From NCBI GenBank assembly GCA_015179125.1, contig WHVA01000092.1:62001-126000 (forward strand): a stretch of DNA of 64,000 nucleotides, read 5' to 3'. Within the stretch, counting starts at the first letter, position 1; every line of letters starts with the position of its first letter. This DNA is from Gautieria morchelliformis. Taxonomy: Eukaryota; Basidiomycota; Agaricomycetes; Gomphales; Gomphaceae. A model generated the notes under the pieces. That model did not search any database. It saw only the letters and a program-made list of their open reading frames with translations, and was not told the DNA's origin. Below, one piece after another: positions 37,590 to 50,097 of this stretch. Both the position numbers and the translations under genes were made by a program.

Positions 37590-38355
37590 GTGATGCTGGA
37601 TTTGAACAAAGATGGAAGAGGGGTCTCCTCACCGCACCCCTTTTGGTATGCACAAGTTCTAGGCATATTCCACACCCAAGTGCAGGTCTTGATCATGGGA
37701 CAACTTTGTGCACCACAGCGCATGGATTTTCTGTGGGTGTGGTGGCTTGGGTTGGACCCTGGCTATCGCAGTGGGTGGACTCAGAAACATCTGGATCGAG
37801 TGGGCTATGTGCCTCATGATGATGCAGAGGCCTTTGGTTTCTTGGATCCTGATTGTGTTTTACATGCTTGCCACTTGATACCTGCCTTTGTGCAGGGTTG
37901 TACAACTGAGCTATGTCCTCCATCCGTTGCACGAGATGACGATGGGGATTGGACTGGTTTCTATGTGAATAGGTAACTCATCTGTCTGCACATACGCAAC
38001 TCCCTCACGCATCCTGCTGATCGCACAACCTAGGTTTGTGGACCGTGACATGCTCATGTGCTACCTCGGTGGAGGTGTAGGCCATTTGAGCCATGCAACA
38101 ACTGATACCCAACCCCCTCTCAAAAACCTGGAGGATGAGGCAGATGATTCTGACAGTACGATGGCAGAATCCCCCACTTCCCGGGACCCGATCCAGTCCG
38201 ATCCAGTTCGAGCGGATCAAGCGAACTCGACGAATGGTATTCTTGCCGCACGAAGTCGAAGTACTGGAGGTGAGTGGTTTGAATTGAAGGAACCGTCGCG
38301 AGCTCCAAGCGCTATCATGATGACGCTGTGCCCCACAGCGTTTATGCGGGGTTAG
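37590..38355 (+). pseudogene. C-terminal part of a Plavaka/KDZ-like transposase or its partner ORF
   Basis: Two exons, about 37590-37972 and 38034-38355, join in phase across HPFWYAQVLGIFHTQV, MDFLWVWWLGLDPGY, AFGFLDPDCVL, CHLIPAFVQG, then FYVNR | FVDRDMLMCYLGGGVGH. This end sequence (HLIPAF ... YVN-FVDRDM-R) is the recurrent C-terminus of large transposon proteins in Agaricomycetes of the Plavaka/KDZ kind. It parallels HMIPAF ... YLNDLIDADMFLR at 55320-55415 in this window. The zinc finger and catalytic domains expected upstream are absent, so this is a 5'-truncated fragment. An Asp/Ser-rich tail follows. It lies inside the inverted-repeat pair. Confidence 0.6.
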
Positions 38356-38428
38356 TGGAGTCGTGGGAGAGCGGGAGAGTTGTAGTGTTTACTTTCCAGA
38401 ACAAAAAGTATGTATCCACCAATGAGTA

Positions 38429-40053
38429 ATGGCCTTATTTCTCCTTTCTCGCATCAAGCTTCAAAGCTACCGTCTATCTTCACTCATTGCAAAGTCAACA
38501 ATGTCAACCACTAGTACTACTCCAAATCCGACCAATCAACATTTCACTGTCGACCCCACTAGTGGGAAACCGGTTGTTGGCTTGACCTTCGTCGAAGAGC
38601 CGCTGGGTCTACCAGCTGAGAAAGGATGTGGCTGGCCACAACTCGAATTTTCAGAGACCATCGGTCCTGATAACCGATATATGATCGCGCGAAAGCTTGG
38701 CTGGGGGATGAAGTCAAGCACTTGGCTAGCTCGCGATCAAAAGTTCGTGCTAGAAAGCATTCTGCACCTATTATTTCTCATAAATGTCTGGCAGGGAGAA
38801 TTCATTTGTCGCTGTGAAAGTTCTCAAAGGTCATAGCACTGATCTTGTGCGACGAGGTCGAACTTGGGAGCTCGAAGCTCTCAAGCTGGTATCGTCACCT
38901 CCCTCTTCACATTGTCTCCAACTCTTGTCGCACTTTACCATTCCGGGAAAAGGCAGTGCAGGAGAACACTTGTGCCTTGTCACCCCAGTTCTCGGCGGAG
39001 ACGTAAAGTCTCTTTACGAAAGGAACAATCGGCAAACCTTTCCGTTAAAGCTTGCCAAACGTATTCTCCTGCAAACGCTTCGTGGAATCGGCCATGCACA
39101 CAGGTCCGGCGTTGTACATACCGATTTGAAGCATGACAACATCTTCTTTGATAATCACACGTCCACCGCGGATGTTGAAGCTCTCCTTGCGTCCGACCCA
39201 CCCCGTCGTCATCCTCCGGAAGCGTCTTTTGATGGGACGGTCCAGGCTGCCGTTTCACAGCCGCTTCCAATACCTACTGCGGAAGAGGCTATGCAGTGTA
39301 CTTACGTGGTGGCCGACTTTGGCAGCGGCAAGCTAAAAGAACTCCCTGTGCCCATTTGTGTTCATCGACTCCCCGAGCTCAATCAATTACCAACGATATA
39401 ACGGATGAAATCACTGCTTATCCACTTCGCCCTCCCGAAATTCTTATCGGCGGTCCATGGAACGAAAAGGTGGATATATGGACGTTCGGATGCTTGGTAA
39501 GGCCCCTTCTCTTCTGTTGGCAACAGCTCATATCAATGGGTACACCTCTAAGGTCTTTGAATTCCTCACCAGCGGAGCACTCTTCGAATACAAGCCACAT
39601 CTAAAATATCACCTCGACGAACCAAACTATCTCCTGTATACGATGCTATGCTTCACGGGTGAAGATTTTAGTGCGGAGCAAGTCACGGTCAGTCGACAGG
39701 CTACCAATTACTTTGATACAACATGTATGTCTATACCTTTCTATCCACCTTAGACACTAAGCTACTTCCTATCTCTGTTACCCCTTGCGGCACACATTCT
39801 CTCACAGGCAATCTCAGGGCCAACCCACCGCTCATAGACTACCCTTTTGAGCGCTCTCTTCGACATTACAAGTTCAGAGATGAGGCAAACATCCACATAT
39901 AGCCTTTCGACAATAGCTTGGTATCATAAATTTTAGGGGACATACATTCTTCCCACAGCAACTCTCATGCGCAGGTGTTTGCGCCTCAATCCAGCGGACC
40001 GAGCCAGTGCCGACGACTTGCTCTTGGATCCCTGGTTTGTTGGCGTCGATTAA
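38429..40053 (+). CDS. SRPK-like serine/threonine protein kinase
   Basis: A eukaryotic protein kinase of the SR-protein kinase type. Exons: 38429 (or the inner ATG 38501)-38742, 38795-39327, 39378-39496, 39553-39724, 39808 to about 39869, and a last one from about 39960 to the stop at 40051-40053. Motifs in order: a glycine loop RKLGWGMKSSTWLA, VAIK-type VAVKVLK, catalytic loop VVHTDLKHDNIFF, DFG as VVADFGS, APE-type LRPPEILIGGPW, VDIWTFGCLVFE. The end RLNPADRASADDLLLDPWF is typical of these kinases. The second intron appears to use a GC donor (GCAAGC). The border of the last two exons does not fit phase simply, so the 3' end is uncertain or disturbed. The gene is enclosed by the 34.4/40.2 kb inverted repeats. 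Confidence 0.8.
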
Positions 40054-40159
40054 TGGTCTCCCCAGCTCCGACGGAAGGGAGGGTCTGGTGGTCAATATGT
40101 GTCTTGGCTATACAAGTTCCTGCACAGATACTCATTAATATATCAACATACTCCCTCTC

Positions 40160-40734
40160 CGCTTGGGTATTACCGTCGATGGGCAGCATTGACGAAACCG
40201 TCACAGTTTAGGAACAGCTAGCAGAATCTGCAGGAAGTCAAACAGATCATGGAGCCACCGAGATAAGGCACTCAGGCGTAGGTGTTATATTAAGGAAAAA
40301 TCGAAGCGATCGAGGTGGACATTCGCCAACATGGGATTGTTTTATAGTTGACCTGGAGGGTCAGGTTTGACATAAAATGTATTGACGTAAATATTGAGGA
40401 GACGGGACCAAGTCGACATTCAATTTTTTTTACAGGTAGGTTGGTTGGTTGCGTCGAAAATATTAGGCAGTGTGCACGATGCTTGTGCCCTATGGTTGGT
40501 TCCAAAAACCGATGGCTGCAGCGCTCCCTCATGGGAGTACGTACGTACTGCTGGTGAAAGATATAGTATATATTCACTGCGAAAAAGGTTTTCACAGTAA
40601 ACTCATTGCTTTGTATAGAGCTCTATTAGTACTTACACAAAGTTCGGAAAAGTGGAGAACCTTGCTGAATACATAAAGGGAACTTGGTGTTTATGTCATG
40701 CCAAGAAAACATTTGTTTTCATTTGCACAAACGG
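40160..40734 (-). repeat. Right arm of the long inverted repeat
   Basis: Inverse copy of 34413-35010. It starts about 105 bp after the kinase stop codon and ends near the GTGCAAATGAAA counterpart at about 40720-40734. Just outside is a short duplicated stretch, AATTTAGTTTCCAAATA twice at 40739-40770. The frame matching the left arm's protein end is interrupted early here, so this arm seems the more decayed copy. Confidence 0.75.
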
Positions 40735-40855
40735 ACTGAATTTAGTTTCCAAATAAATTTAGTTTCCAAATAATCCCACGGGTCAACGCCTTGTCGGGTT
40801 TTGAATCGGCAGCAGCAACCGGTTACATCGTCTTCAAGACTCGAAAGGAAACAGT

Positions 40856-41301
40856 ATGAGCACTCAAATTCAACGAGTGCTAGAAGGGAAGATAGTGAGT
40901 ATCGCTTATGGACACAAGGGAACCACTAGTAATGTATTTATCTTGTAGGACTTTGAGGGCCAAAGACTAGCAGACCAAATCACGCGCTACGTACTCATAG
41001 CGGCTACGGTCAGTCACTAGTCAACTGTTGTGTCTTCTCACTGACATCCTAACATGCTTCTATTGTTCAGGTTGTCTCGTTCTTTGCAGGTGTAATAGCG
41101 CAGTCTCTGAGAATTAGCTTTGGTGTATTCTCTTTCGCAGTCTTGGTTCTGGCCCTGGTGAGTCTGCGTGATCAGTCATGGTAGTAGTTGCTTTACTTAT
41201 GGAATCCTTAAACATAGACTGTGGTCCCGCCTTGGCCATTATTCAATCGCCACCCTGTTAAATGGCTACCCGTGCGTCAAGCGTCGAAAAAGGCACGTTA
41301 A
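40856..41301 (+). CDS. SPC1: Signal peptidase complex subunit 1 (SPC12 family)
   Basis: A small ER membrane subunit of the signal peptidase complex, which removes signal peptides during secretion. Four exons, 40856-40894, 40949-41008, 41071-41157 and 41218-41301, join in phase to give 89 aa. The family signature is complete: GKIDFEGQRLADQITRYVLI leading into the first membrane helix, a short loop, a second helix (FGVFSFAVLVLAL), then VVPPWPLFNRHPVKWLP with its invariant Pro-Pro-Trp-Pro and NRHP, and a basic tail. Length matches other fungal SPC1 proteins. It looks intact and is probably essential or nearly so. It lies immediately right of the repeat-bounded kinase segment and is the first clear housekeeping gene after that segment. 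Confidence 0.93.
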
Positions 41302-42230
41302 CGGGGAACGGGGGAATGATCGATCGTATCACCGAAGAGAAAAAAATTACTGTTTATGCTTTTCCAGAAACTAGCATTGACTAGCAAAGTCCAAGCATTA
41401 GATGCGACCGGGGCAAGTCACGTATTTATGTCGAGACATCATTTTGTCCTGCCGTTCGCATTATCCCCACCTGAAAATAAGTTGCCAGATGTTGCCTTGC
41501 CTCACCAAGTACTATGACAAGAGAAATCCCTGCGGCTGTTCCGTCTCTACTTGTTTGCGCAGTCTCAAGTGCTCAATGACCAAACGCCGCACCTCGATCT
41601 AATAAGCGACAACAGTCCCTGTTTAGGGGGAAACTCGTTGAGCTGCTGATGACGTTGAATCCGACACCTTTGTTCCGATCGTAAACGAATCAGTATCACT
41701 CGCTATCGTGATTCGCGCGTCGGTGATTGTTCCAGAGAGAATTGTTTGTGGGAACTTCCCACTCCGTTTATGCTTTGAAGAATTATGACGATCGACTTAG
41801 CGTTGCAACACCAACATGCTACAGGATCAACACAGTTAAATCGTCAACTTTATATCACAGTCAGACCTGACGCTCACATTCACTGTACATAGTGACGACA
41901 AGAGCTGTTCCTTCTGATGCCTGATGAACCGCATTGTATGACTGTTCAGGTCTGAGCAGTGCGCCAAGCAAAATTGCTCATGGTATTGTTACAAAGTAAA
42001 ATTTAACAGTGGTGACGTACGTGCACAGGGAGATCCGAATGTTGGCCCCGGTCCAGGAGGACACGTTCTGTACAATAGGTCAGTGCCTTTGTTGGGATGA
42101 TCAAACGTACCTCCCCTTCCCGTTTTTCTGCCTCGCTCAACGCGGCGATCCAACCCAGCACGTGACATATTAACAATAGTTGACTGTGGCAAATACAGCC
42201 AAACAACTGTTGACCATCCCCACCATCACT
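41302..42230. other. Intergenic, no recognised gene
   Basis: About 0.9 kb of mixed sequence with short frames on both strands (41402-41602 plus, 42206-41989 minus) and no motif. The last 200 bp presumably contain the promoter of the next gene. Confidence 0.45.
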
Positions 42231-42783
42231 ATGGCTTTACAACCGAATATGCAGGTTCTCAACCAGGCATTTCGAACCGCTGCGCAGGAGATCGAGAAGT
42301 TCCCGAATATCCCAGCTATAGACCAAGGAAATGCCATCCTGGAAGAGATAAGGAGGCTAAACGAAAGAATCGATAATCGTTTCGATCAACTGCAGGCTAG
42401 GCTGCAAGCGGTGTAAGTTATTCAAAATAGTTTTCAATATAGACCTGACAAAGAACTTCAGCGACAGGAACCAGATCACCCGCCTAGTTAACTCAGCGAA
42501 ATGCACTTCCAGATCGCATCCTCTTGCGCCGCTTGTGCATACAGAGACAGGGGATGTCATAGAAAATTTCCCTGTCAATGTTCGTGCCATTCAGGACATG
42601 AGGGGTGTGTTGATTACTTTTTTGACCGTTGCACTGCTCTGATCGTGTTACTGGTATGAAGGTCCCGAGCTGAATCGCATCTTACAAGCGTTGGGCCAAG
42701 CTGAGAACGGAAATGTGGTTGAAAGAAGGGAGCGTCTCATTGTGGCTGTTGGGGTTGTCATGCAGGCTGTCAGCGGCGATTAA
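42231..42783 (+). CDS. Small coiled-coil protein of unknown function
   Basis: Three exons, 42231-42412, 42462-42604 and 42662-42783, join in phase to 148 aa. Residues about 25-65 form a heptad-rich coiled coil (ILEEIRRLNERIDNRFDQL). Then a short conserved-looking middle (PLAPLVHTETGDVIENFP) and a C-terminal helix pair (ELNRILQALGQAENGNV, RRERLIVAVGVVMQAV). I recall this three-part layout from uncharacterised small fungal proteins, but cannot name a domain or role. The gene looks intact. The 3' end abuts the MON2-like relic on the same strand. Confidence 0.65.
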
Positions 42784-42799
42784 CCATTTGGAGCTTCTG

Positions 42800-45140
42800 C
42801 TTGTATTGCAACATCTTCTTGTGTCCACTTCTGCTCAAGTCACTTTCAGAAAGACCAATCTTTCCTCTGACCTTCGGTCTGTGTCGTATTCCTGCTATTA
42901 AAACAGTTCTCAGACGATATTCCAACAGAAGCGGAGGTCTTCCTAATGCTATTAATTAAAATTGTCCTCGCGCTGCTGGTGAACCTGTTGTCCGTGCTCC
43001 GCCTGTCCCCAGTTTATCTCCCGAAGAGCCTGCAACCACCCGGCTTCGCACTGTCCATGACATGTTGGCGAACCGATGGCCCACGCTCTTAGCGGCCCTA
43101 TCGTTCTATATTTCCACGAATCTTTCTGTGGAACTTTTGGCAGACATCCTTGGAGCTTTACGCAGTTTGATTACTAGTTGTGTAGTGTTACGACTGACAA
43201 CTCCTCGGGGACGCATTCCTGACCAGCGTTTCAAAGCTGGCCGTCCCGAGACGAGTTGTCTCAAGTCTGGCCTCATTTCCAGGAACCGCAAACACCGAAG
43301 TCTGCTGTTCTGTCAGTTGAGAATCTTGATCTAGCTGGTCTTGCAGGCGGGCAACCCAACCACCCAGGACTTTCCTGGCGAGCCATCATTTCGAGTGCCT
43401 TATTCTTGGCCGGTAGTCTTGGTCCTAGTTGGTTTGACGTACTCGAAGCGATTCAAAATGCCGACTATGTCTTAACCAAGGGTACGGTAATTTCGAGCAA
43501 GAAAGCTTATCCAATGTCTTCTGCGCCGTCTTCAGGGCGATGCGGTACAGCGAGCAATGCTCCTGCTCCACCACGGCATCCCGCCCTCGTGGATCTAGAT
43601 GCAGACGCAATCCAGCATGCCATCCAGAGACTCCTTGACTCTACGAAGAATCTAGAGGACGATTCTTTCCGAGACTTCGTGGCCGCACTGTGTAAGCTAA
43701 GTGCCGAGATGGTCGGGATGCAGGCCGTTGCAGAACAAGTTTGTTTAGAGGGGGAATCTGCGGAAGACTCGCCTGGACCCAAGTTGACCCCTCAATCGGC
43801 GTATGCGCATAGACGCCGTGCAAGTGGCATCGCTCTACCTCGGACAATGGTCAGCTCCTTCGTCACCTAACCTCTTGTGGATATATGACGATTCTTGTGA
43901 TCGTAGAGGACGGGCGATATTGGCATCAGTAAACTTGGCACCGTATCATTGCTAAATATCCATCGACTTATCTACCGTGATGCAGATGTGGCTCGGACCG
44001 CCGTTACAACCCACCTTCTCGTTGTTATTCGTCACCCACAAGCGCCTCAGTCCATTAGGTTACAGGCTGCACGAATACTAAATGAGATTCTGGTCATCGT
44101 TCCTCGAAATCTTAACACCGCCGGCGATATACAAGGCCACATTCAAGCGCGCGTGCTTAATGCCCTTTCTCAACAGGTTTCAATAGGGACATCTGTCGAC
44201 ATTCGGCGCATGGGGCTTGAACCCCTCCACCTGATTCTACAATCTTCAGCTCACACCTTCGTTACAGGATGGGAACTGATATTTGAAATGCTGGCTAGCG
44301 TATGTAAATTGCAGACCCAAGCCACGCCGAAGCCATTGCCCTCGGATTCCGATTTATCTACTGTATCCGAGCCGCCCACGCCTCGACGGCCAACACCTCT
44401 TCAAATTGGGGAGAAAAGTAACGTTCAGCTGATCGGGATTGCGTTTCAATCGTTGACGCTAGTCTGTGATACTTTGTTGTCGCTGTCGCCGGACGAATAT
44501 GTGAACGTCACATCTCAACTATTATCTTAGGGATATCTGACGAAAGAGTGGAAGGGATATGGCATCAGATCCTGGATGTTTTTAAGGGCGGTCTGCTCGC
44601 AGACTGGTAAACTGTCTCCTTTATATAGATTTATTATCTCTTGGTATTTCCAGTTCAGCAGCGCTATCGCTGGCCCTTGGATAACAAGGGACAGAGGAGA
44701 ATTTTGACCTTAGCATTGTTGGCGACGTTGGAAATCGATACTCCCGTCTCTTGGAGCCGATCCTCGAGTTCCCGATCGTCTCGTTGTGAGCCTGGCGAAG
44801 TCCCTGAAACGTGCCAGTTTGATCACGAACGACAATCGGTTCGTGTCACGAGACATAGATTTTCAGGCTCAAGACGGTAGCAGTCATGTGGAAGGAAATG
44901 GGCATGTAACAGGGACGATCCGCCACATTGGTCCCTCGGGAACGATTCTCGTACTGGTGTCTTGATCTCCTCTTTTTGATTTGTTCCGGCCGATGTAGCA
45001 AAAGGTTGGATGCATTCTACCCAGACACGCTGCCAATTGAACCAACTTATGTCCCCAGATCAGGAACCAGCTCGTAGAAGAGTGGCTTCATTATGCCTTC
45101 CAGCTTTGTTAACTCGTAGCCGAACCGTTCTTGCCAATTA
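42800..45140 (+). pseudogene. MON2-like endosome/Golgi trafficking gene, decayed internal portion
   Basis: MON2 proteins are about 1,700-aa relatives of large Arf-GEFs that act with Dop1 at the trans-Golgi and endosome. Recognisable pieces run in the right order on the plus strand: PLLLKSLSERPIFPLT, VVFLLLKQFSDDIPTEAE, VFLMLLIKIV, VHDMLANRWPTLLAALSFYI, the better-preserved 43256-43870 (GPSWFDVLEAIQNADYVL) and 43949-44530 (HPQAPQSIRLQAARILNEIL; QLIGIAFQSLTLVCD). Later come SLITNDNRFVSRDIDFQAQD and NQLVEEWLHYAFQ near 45070. Neighbouring pieces lie in different frames at several points (for example near 42880, 42955 and 45070). Some shifts may be missed introns, but not all. The N-terminus and the C-terminal third are missing. 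The Ngaro element begins about 110 bp downstream. A working copy must exist elsewhere if MON2 is needed. Confidence 0.6.
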
Positions 45141-45250
45141 CGTAGCATGTCGCAAAACCGGGATTCTCCGGATCAGGCCTGATAACCTGACCTAAAAATA
45201 TACCCTCAGACATGGCCTGGCCAGCGCCTGACTAGATTAGACTATTATAT

Positions 45251-45688
45251 CCGTGTTTAAAAAGGTACGTCTTTACACAGGGCGAATTCCGCTCCGGCCC
45301 GCCGGCTTAGTCGTCGCATCGACAGTCTTGTTGCACGTAGTCTTTGCTCTATCCCCGCTCTTTTATTTCTCACTTTATCTTAGGGTGCGCTTCACCCTCC
45401 GCTGTTACTGATCTGCGTTCCGCTGAGTGATGTTTCACTAGCAGGCCTGAGTCCCGCTTTGGCATAGCTGAGCCCGCGTCATGGGGTTCGTCATCGTGTC
45501 TCAGCGGGGGGCTCACTCAAGCCTTTATCTGTTTTCGCGCCAGCGTGCTTTCCCTCGCTCGCTTGCTTTGCACCGTTACCTTCGCACAGGTACGCACAGG
45601 TACTTGGTCGCCGCTCGCATGCTCCGCGCACACTGACTTCACACAGCTTAGCTCGTTCCGCCGTTCTCCGTCATTTTCGTCTCCCACC
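45251..45688 (+). repeat. Ngaro repeat A1
   Basis: Left terminal direct repeat of the element; matched by A2 at 50098-50525 with small differences. Holds no gene of its own. Confidence 0.85.
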
Positions 45689-48600
45689 AGCAACATCTTT
45701 CGATTCATGGCTGCTGATAATGGACGATCCACCATATCACACGAAAACTCCCCTAACGCGGGACCCAGTTATTCAGCGCAGGAAGACAATGTCGACACGC
45801 GGCCCGTCACTGCCGCCGCTGCTGTGCAATGCCTCTGCACTATCGACCGTCGACGCGCCGGAGAGATCGACACCGCCGATGCTACCATCCAATTCCACCG
45901 AATACTCCCCGACGACGAGCGAGGCAACGCAGCACTCAGGCGCTACATCGAAATGTGCACCGAACTTGACGTCGAGCGTGCCACCGCCGCCGTTCGCGGT
46001 GGGGCACCAATCAGTGGTGAACCCACTTCCAGTGTCCAACCTTCTGCCAACCACAGAACCCAACTCACGGGCGTCGAGCGAGCGACTGCCACTGTTCCAG
46101 ATCGAGCACCGCTCAGCGGAGAACCCACGTCCAGCGACCGCCCATCGGTCAACCGTAGAGCTTGACGCACGAGTCACCCCAAAGCCCGAGCCAGAACGTG
46201 CAGGGAAAGGGAACTTGTGCAGAACACCTCGGAAGAAGGGGACTCAGAGCCGGACTCCGACAGCGTCGTCTCGATTAGAAAACTTAAGAGAAGACATTTG
46301 GACTCTGACGCATCAGATTCGACTGCGCGAAGCAAGAAACGACCTAACAAAGCTAAGTTCTCTTGGCGTCAGCGGCAGCGTGATCCCTTTCACGCCAGTG
46401 CCGACCCGGCCAAAACACTCCCTTAAAGCGAACCATCTCCGCGACCTCAAAGCAGCCAGGGATGACCTCATCTCCCAGATTGACTGCCCCAACTTCCCCG
46501 ACAGCCTATGGCTCGACGTACTTGCCAATCGCTTCATCGACCTCGATCGCGTCTTCTCCGGGCATTACAGCCTCGAATCTGAGCAAAAGGTTACAGAGTC
46601 CATCGGCAACGTCGACATCACCCTCCTCGCAGGAGGAGGGTCTCGAGCTCCTTCCAAATCCATCGAATCTCACGGAGACTGGTCAATCGCCTTCGCTGCC
46701 GCCAAACGAGCCATCCTGTACGTCTACCCTCACAGAACTGAAGAACTCGCGGAGTACGAACAATACATTATCGGACTCTTTGCGGCCCTCCGACATACAA
46801 CTTTGCACCAAAGAGTCATCAACCTGGATAAAGCGATCCGAGTACGGGTCGCCAAAGATAACCACCTCTCCCTCATCTCCTTTGGCAAATTCGATGATCT
46901 CTCCGCCTGGCACCTCATTGGAGAGAGCTTCCCAATCGCTAGGGAATTCCGTACACCCCGACCTCTTTTCGGCACGGCAGCCCCGATTTGCCAACGCTTC
47001 AATGCCGGTCGATGCGCCGGCGATTCCTGCAAGTACAGACATGTCTGCGCTGCCTGCTCTGGTAAACACCCAATCCGCGACTGCGCCAACCGGAGGAGGA
47101 TCGAACCTTCCAAGTGAGCATGACTCCCTGCGCTGGGAGCGTCCCAAATGGGCCCGAGGTTTCCTATGGACTGAGCACGCGCCGTCTCACTCACCCTCAG
47201 CCGACTCCACAGAATTCGCCGACCCTTTCCCGACAGTTCCGGACAGTGCGTGCCGCGACACCGCCGCAGCTCAAACAATAGCCGCCAATCCGACTTTATT
47301 TCCGATAGTCACTCCAATCAATGTCGACCGTTTCGAATCACTTCTCTCATCCCATCCAAACCGACCTCTCATTCATTTTGTCTGCAGGAGTCTTCGCGAA
47401 GGAGTGTGGCCATACGCTGTCTTAGACGAAGCTGCCCCAGAAACATTCGATTTCTCTAACCGCAACGTTTCCACAGAAGGCCTAGCTTTCCTACGGGAGC
47501 AGCGAGATATCGAAGTAGCTTCCGGTCGCTACTCTCCTGCATTTGGCTCCGACCTTCTGCCTGGCATGTACAGCTCGCCTCTTGGTGTCGTTCCCAAGCC
47601 TCATTCAGACAAATACCGTCTGATTAACGATCTCAGCGCTGGTCCCCATGCTCCGAACTCCTGGATTGCGCGCGAGGACTCGTGAGTTCGTTTTGACAAT
47701 TTGCCAGATTTTGGTGTCATTCTCCGCAACCTCCACAAACAGTACAAGCGCGCGCCTGAATGGCTCTTCAAGGACGATGTCTCAGGAGCCTACCGGTGCT
47801 GGCCCGTCCACCCGTTCTGGCAACTCAAGCAAATCATTACCATTGATGGTCAGCGCCACGTCGATCATTGCATGCAGTTCGGAACGCGCAGCGCTGCCCA
47901 TATCTGGTGCACCTTCATGGGGCTTGTTATCTGGATCGCTATTCACGTCAAAAATATTTCTGACCTGCTCCATTATATGGATGATGCCTGGTCTTGTGAC
48001 ATGGACTCCGCTTTAGTCCTTTACAAACCCTACGCTATGCGCTATCCTGCCAAACAAGTTCGGCTCCTCCTCCTTTGGGATGAGATTGCGCTACCTCATG
48101 AGGAGCCCAAACAGTCCTTTGGGAAAACTCTTCCCATCATCGGGCTTGATGTAGACCCACGCGCCCTCTCCATCACCTTTCCCTCAGATAGTAAGCGTGA
48201 CTTGGTCTCAGCCATTCGAGCCTTTGTCGACCCAAGCGTTTCACGCCGTCGCACTCTGCTTCAATGGCAGCGTCTCCTTGGGTGGATCAACTGGTCTCTC
48301 AACGTCTTCTCTTTGCTGTGCCCCGCTCTGCAATCCTCTTATGCCAAGCTCGAAGGCAAAACCATCGCCCGAGCTTCCCTTTACTTAAACCAAGCCGTTA
48401 TTGGCGACCTCACCTGGCTTGCCGATACAATCGCCGCTTCCGATGGCCTCTATCTTGTCAATTCCCTTGTATGGGGACGCACAGACGCCAACCTCATCAT
48501 CTATTGCGACACCTCGCTTGAAGGCATGGGTTTTTATGTCCCCGCGCTGGACCACGCCTTCTATTCCCCTATCACCGTGCAGCAGCCTTTAGCTCACATT

Positions 48601-50001
48601 TTCTTTTATGAAGCCCTATGCGTCGTATCCGCATTACACTTTGCCATTGATCTACAGCCGCCTCTGCGCCGCCTTTTAATTTACACTGATTCCATGAACA
48701 TGGTCGACATGTTCCATTCACTCAAAGCTCATGCTTCGTATAACTGCTTGCTCCTCTTCGCTGTACTATTACTCCTCCCACAGACTTCTTCCCTTCGAGT
48801 TTTCCACATCCCAGGCGCCGACAATACTATCGCCGACGCTGTCTCCCGCGGCCTTTTTCATGTCGCCGCCTCTTTGCACCCCGCGTTGCGCATACGCCTT
48901 TTTCAACCCCCTCGGGATGCGATGGGGGCTGCAGCATAATGCTCCTTCCCACCATGTGGAGCCGGCAACCGTTCCGCACGGCCTGGTCCCGTGAAAAACT
49001 CTGGTATGAACGTGCTGTTGCACTTGGTCATGCCATCGAGCCTTCTACCCACCTCGCCTACAACTCGCACCTTCAATCTTATCTGTCCTTTTGTAAAATG
49101 CATAACTTTCCCGTTGAACCTTCCCCTGACGTCCTCAGCCTCTTTGTTGTTTTCATGTCACACCACATCAAACCTCAGTCTGTTTCCACCTACTTATCCG
49201 GCATCTGCAATGGCCTCGAACCTCATTTCCCCAATGTCTGTGCCACTCGCTCCACCCTTATCGTCCGCCATTGCCTCGCTGGAATGCGCAAATCCCGCGG
49301 TGCCTCCATTCCACACCAAAAACGCGCACTCACCCGCGACGACCTTACCACTCTCCACGCAGCCTACAACACCCCCTCCCATGACACCTGCCTCTTCCTT
49401 GCTATGCTCCTCACTGGCTTCTTTTCTCTGCTTCGCCTCGGAGAAATGACCCTTGCCGACTCCCCTTCCAAGCGCTCCTCCAAGAAAATTGTCTCGCGAT
49501 GCTCACTACATTTCCTCGCTGACCAGTTCTCTTTCCACCTGCCCTATCACAAAGCGGACCGCTTCTACCAGTCCAGCATCATAGTCGTTCTTCGCCCATT
49601 TCACTTCCCCCTCGACCTTGTTCTCTTTTATGCAACGCTATATCACCTCCCGCGATTCTCTTTTTCCTTTCCATCCCGAGCTCTGGCTCACCTCCTCCGG
49701 CTTCAGCCCCACTTCCTCTTGGTTCCTCAAGCGCCTCCGCCGCATCCTCAGTCACTACGTAGGCGGCCACTCACTGCGCTCCAGGGGCGCTACAGACCTC
49801 GCCCTCACTGGCGTGCCTGACAACCTCATCCAAGGTATGGGACGCTGGTCATCCGATGCCTTCAAGGTCTACATTCGCAAGCACCCTGTCATCCTGCACG
49901 CTCTCATTCACGGCCGCCCCGCCTCTGACCCTCCCTTTTGAAAAACCTTATCCTCTCCCACCTTTTCCTCATCTCCCGTTCATTCTTGTACCCTTTCTAC
50001 G

Positions 50002-50094
50002 TGCGTTGATAAAGTTTTTCCCACGCGGCAGCCTCGCTGGCGCTGACCTCCCTTTACCGCCCTGCTCTAAGCCCTCTGCACCGCTCAAGGAATT
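50002..50094 (+). repeat. Ngaro repeat B1
   Basis: About 93 bp ending CTCAAGGAATT, directly before A2; its partner B2 closes the element at 50779. The B1-A2-B2 order is what separates this element from an LTR retrotransposon. Confidence 0.8.
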
Positions 50095-50097
50095 CGT

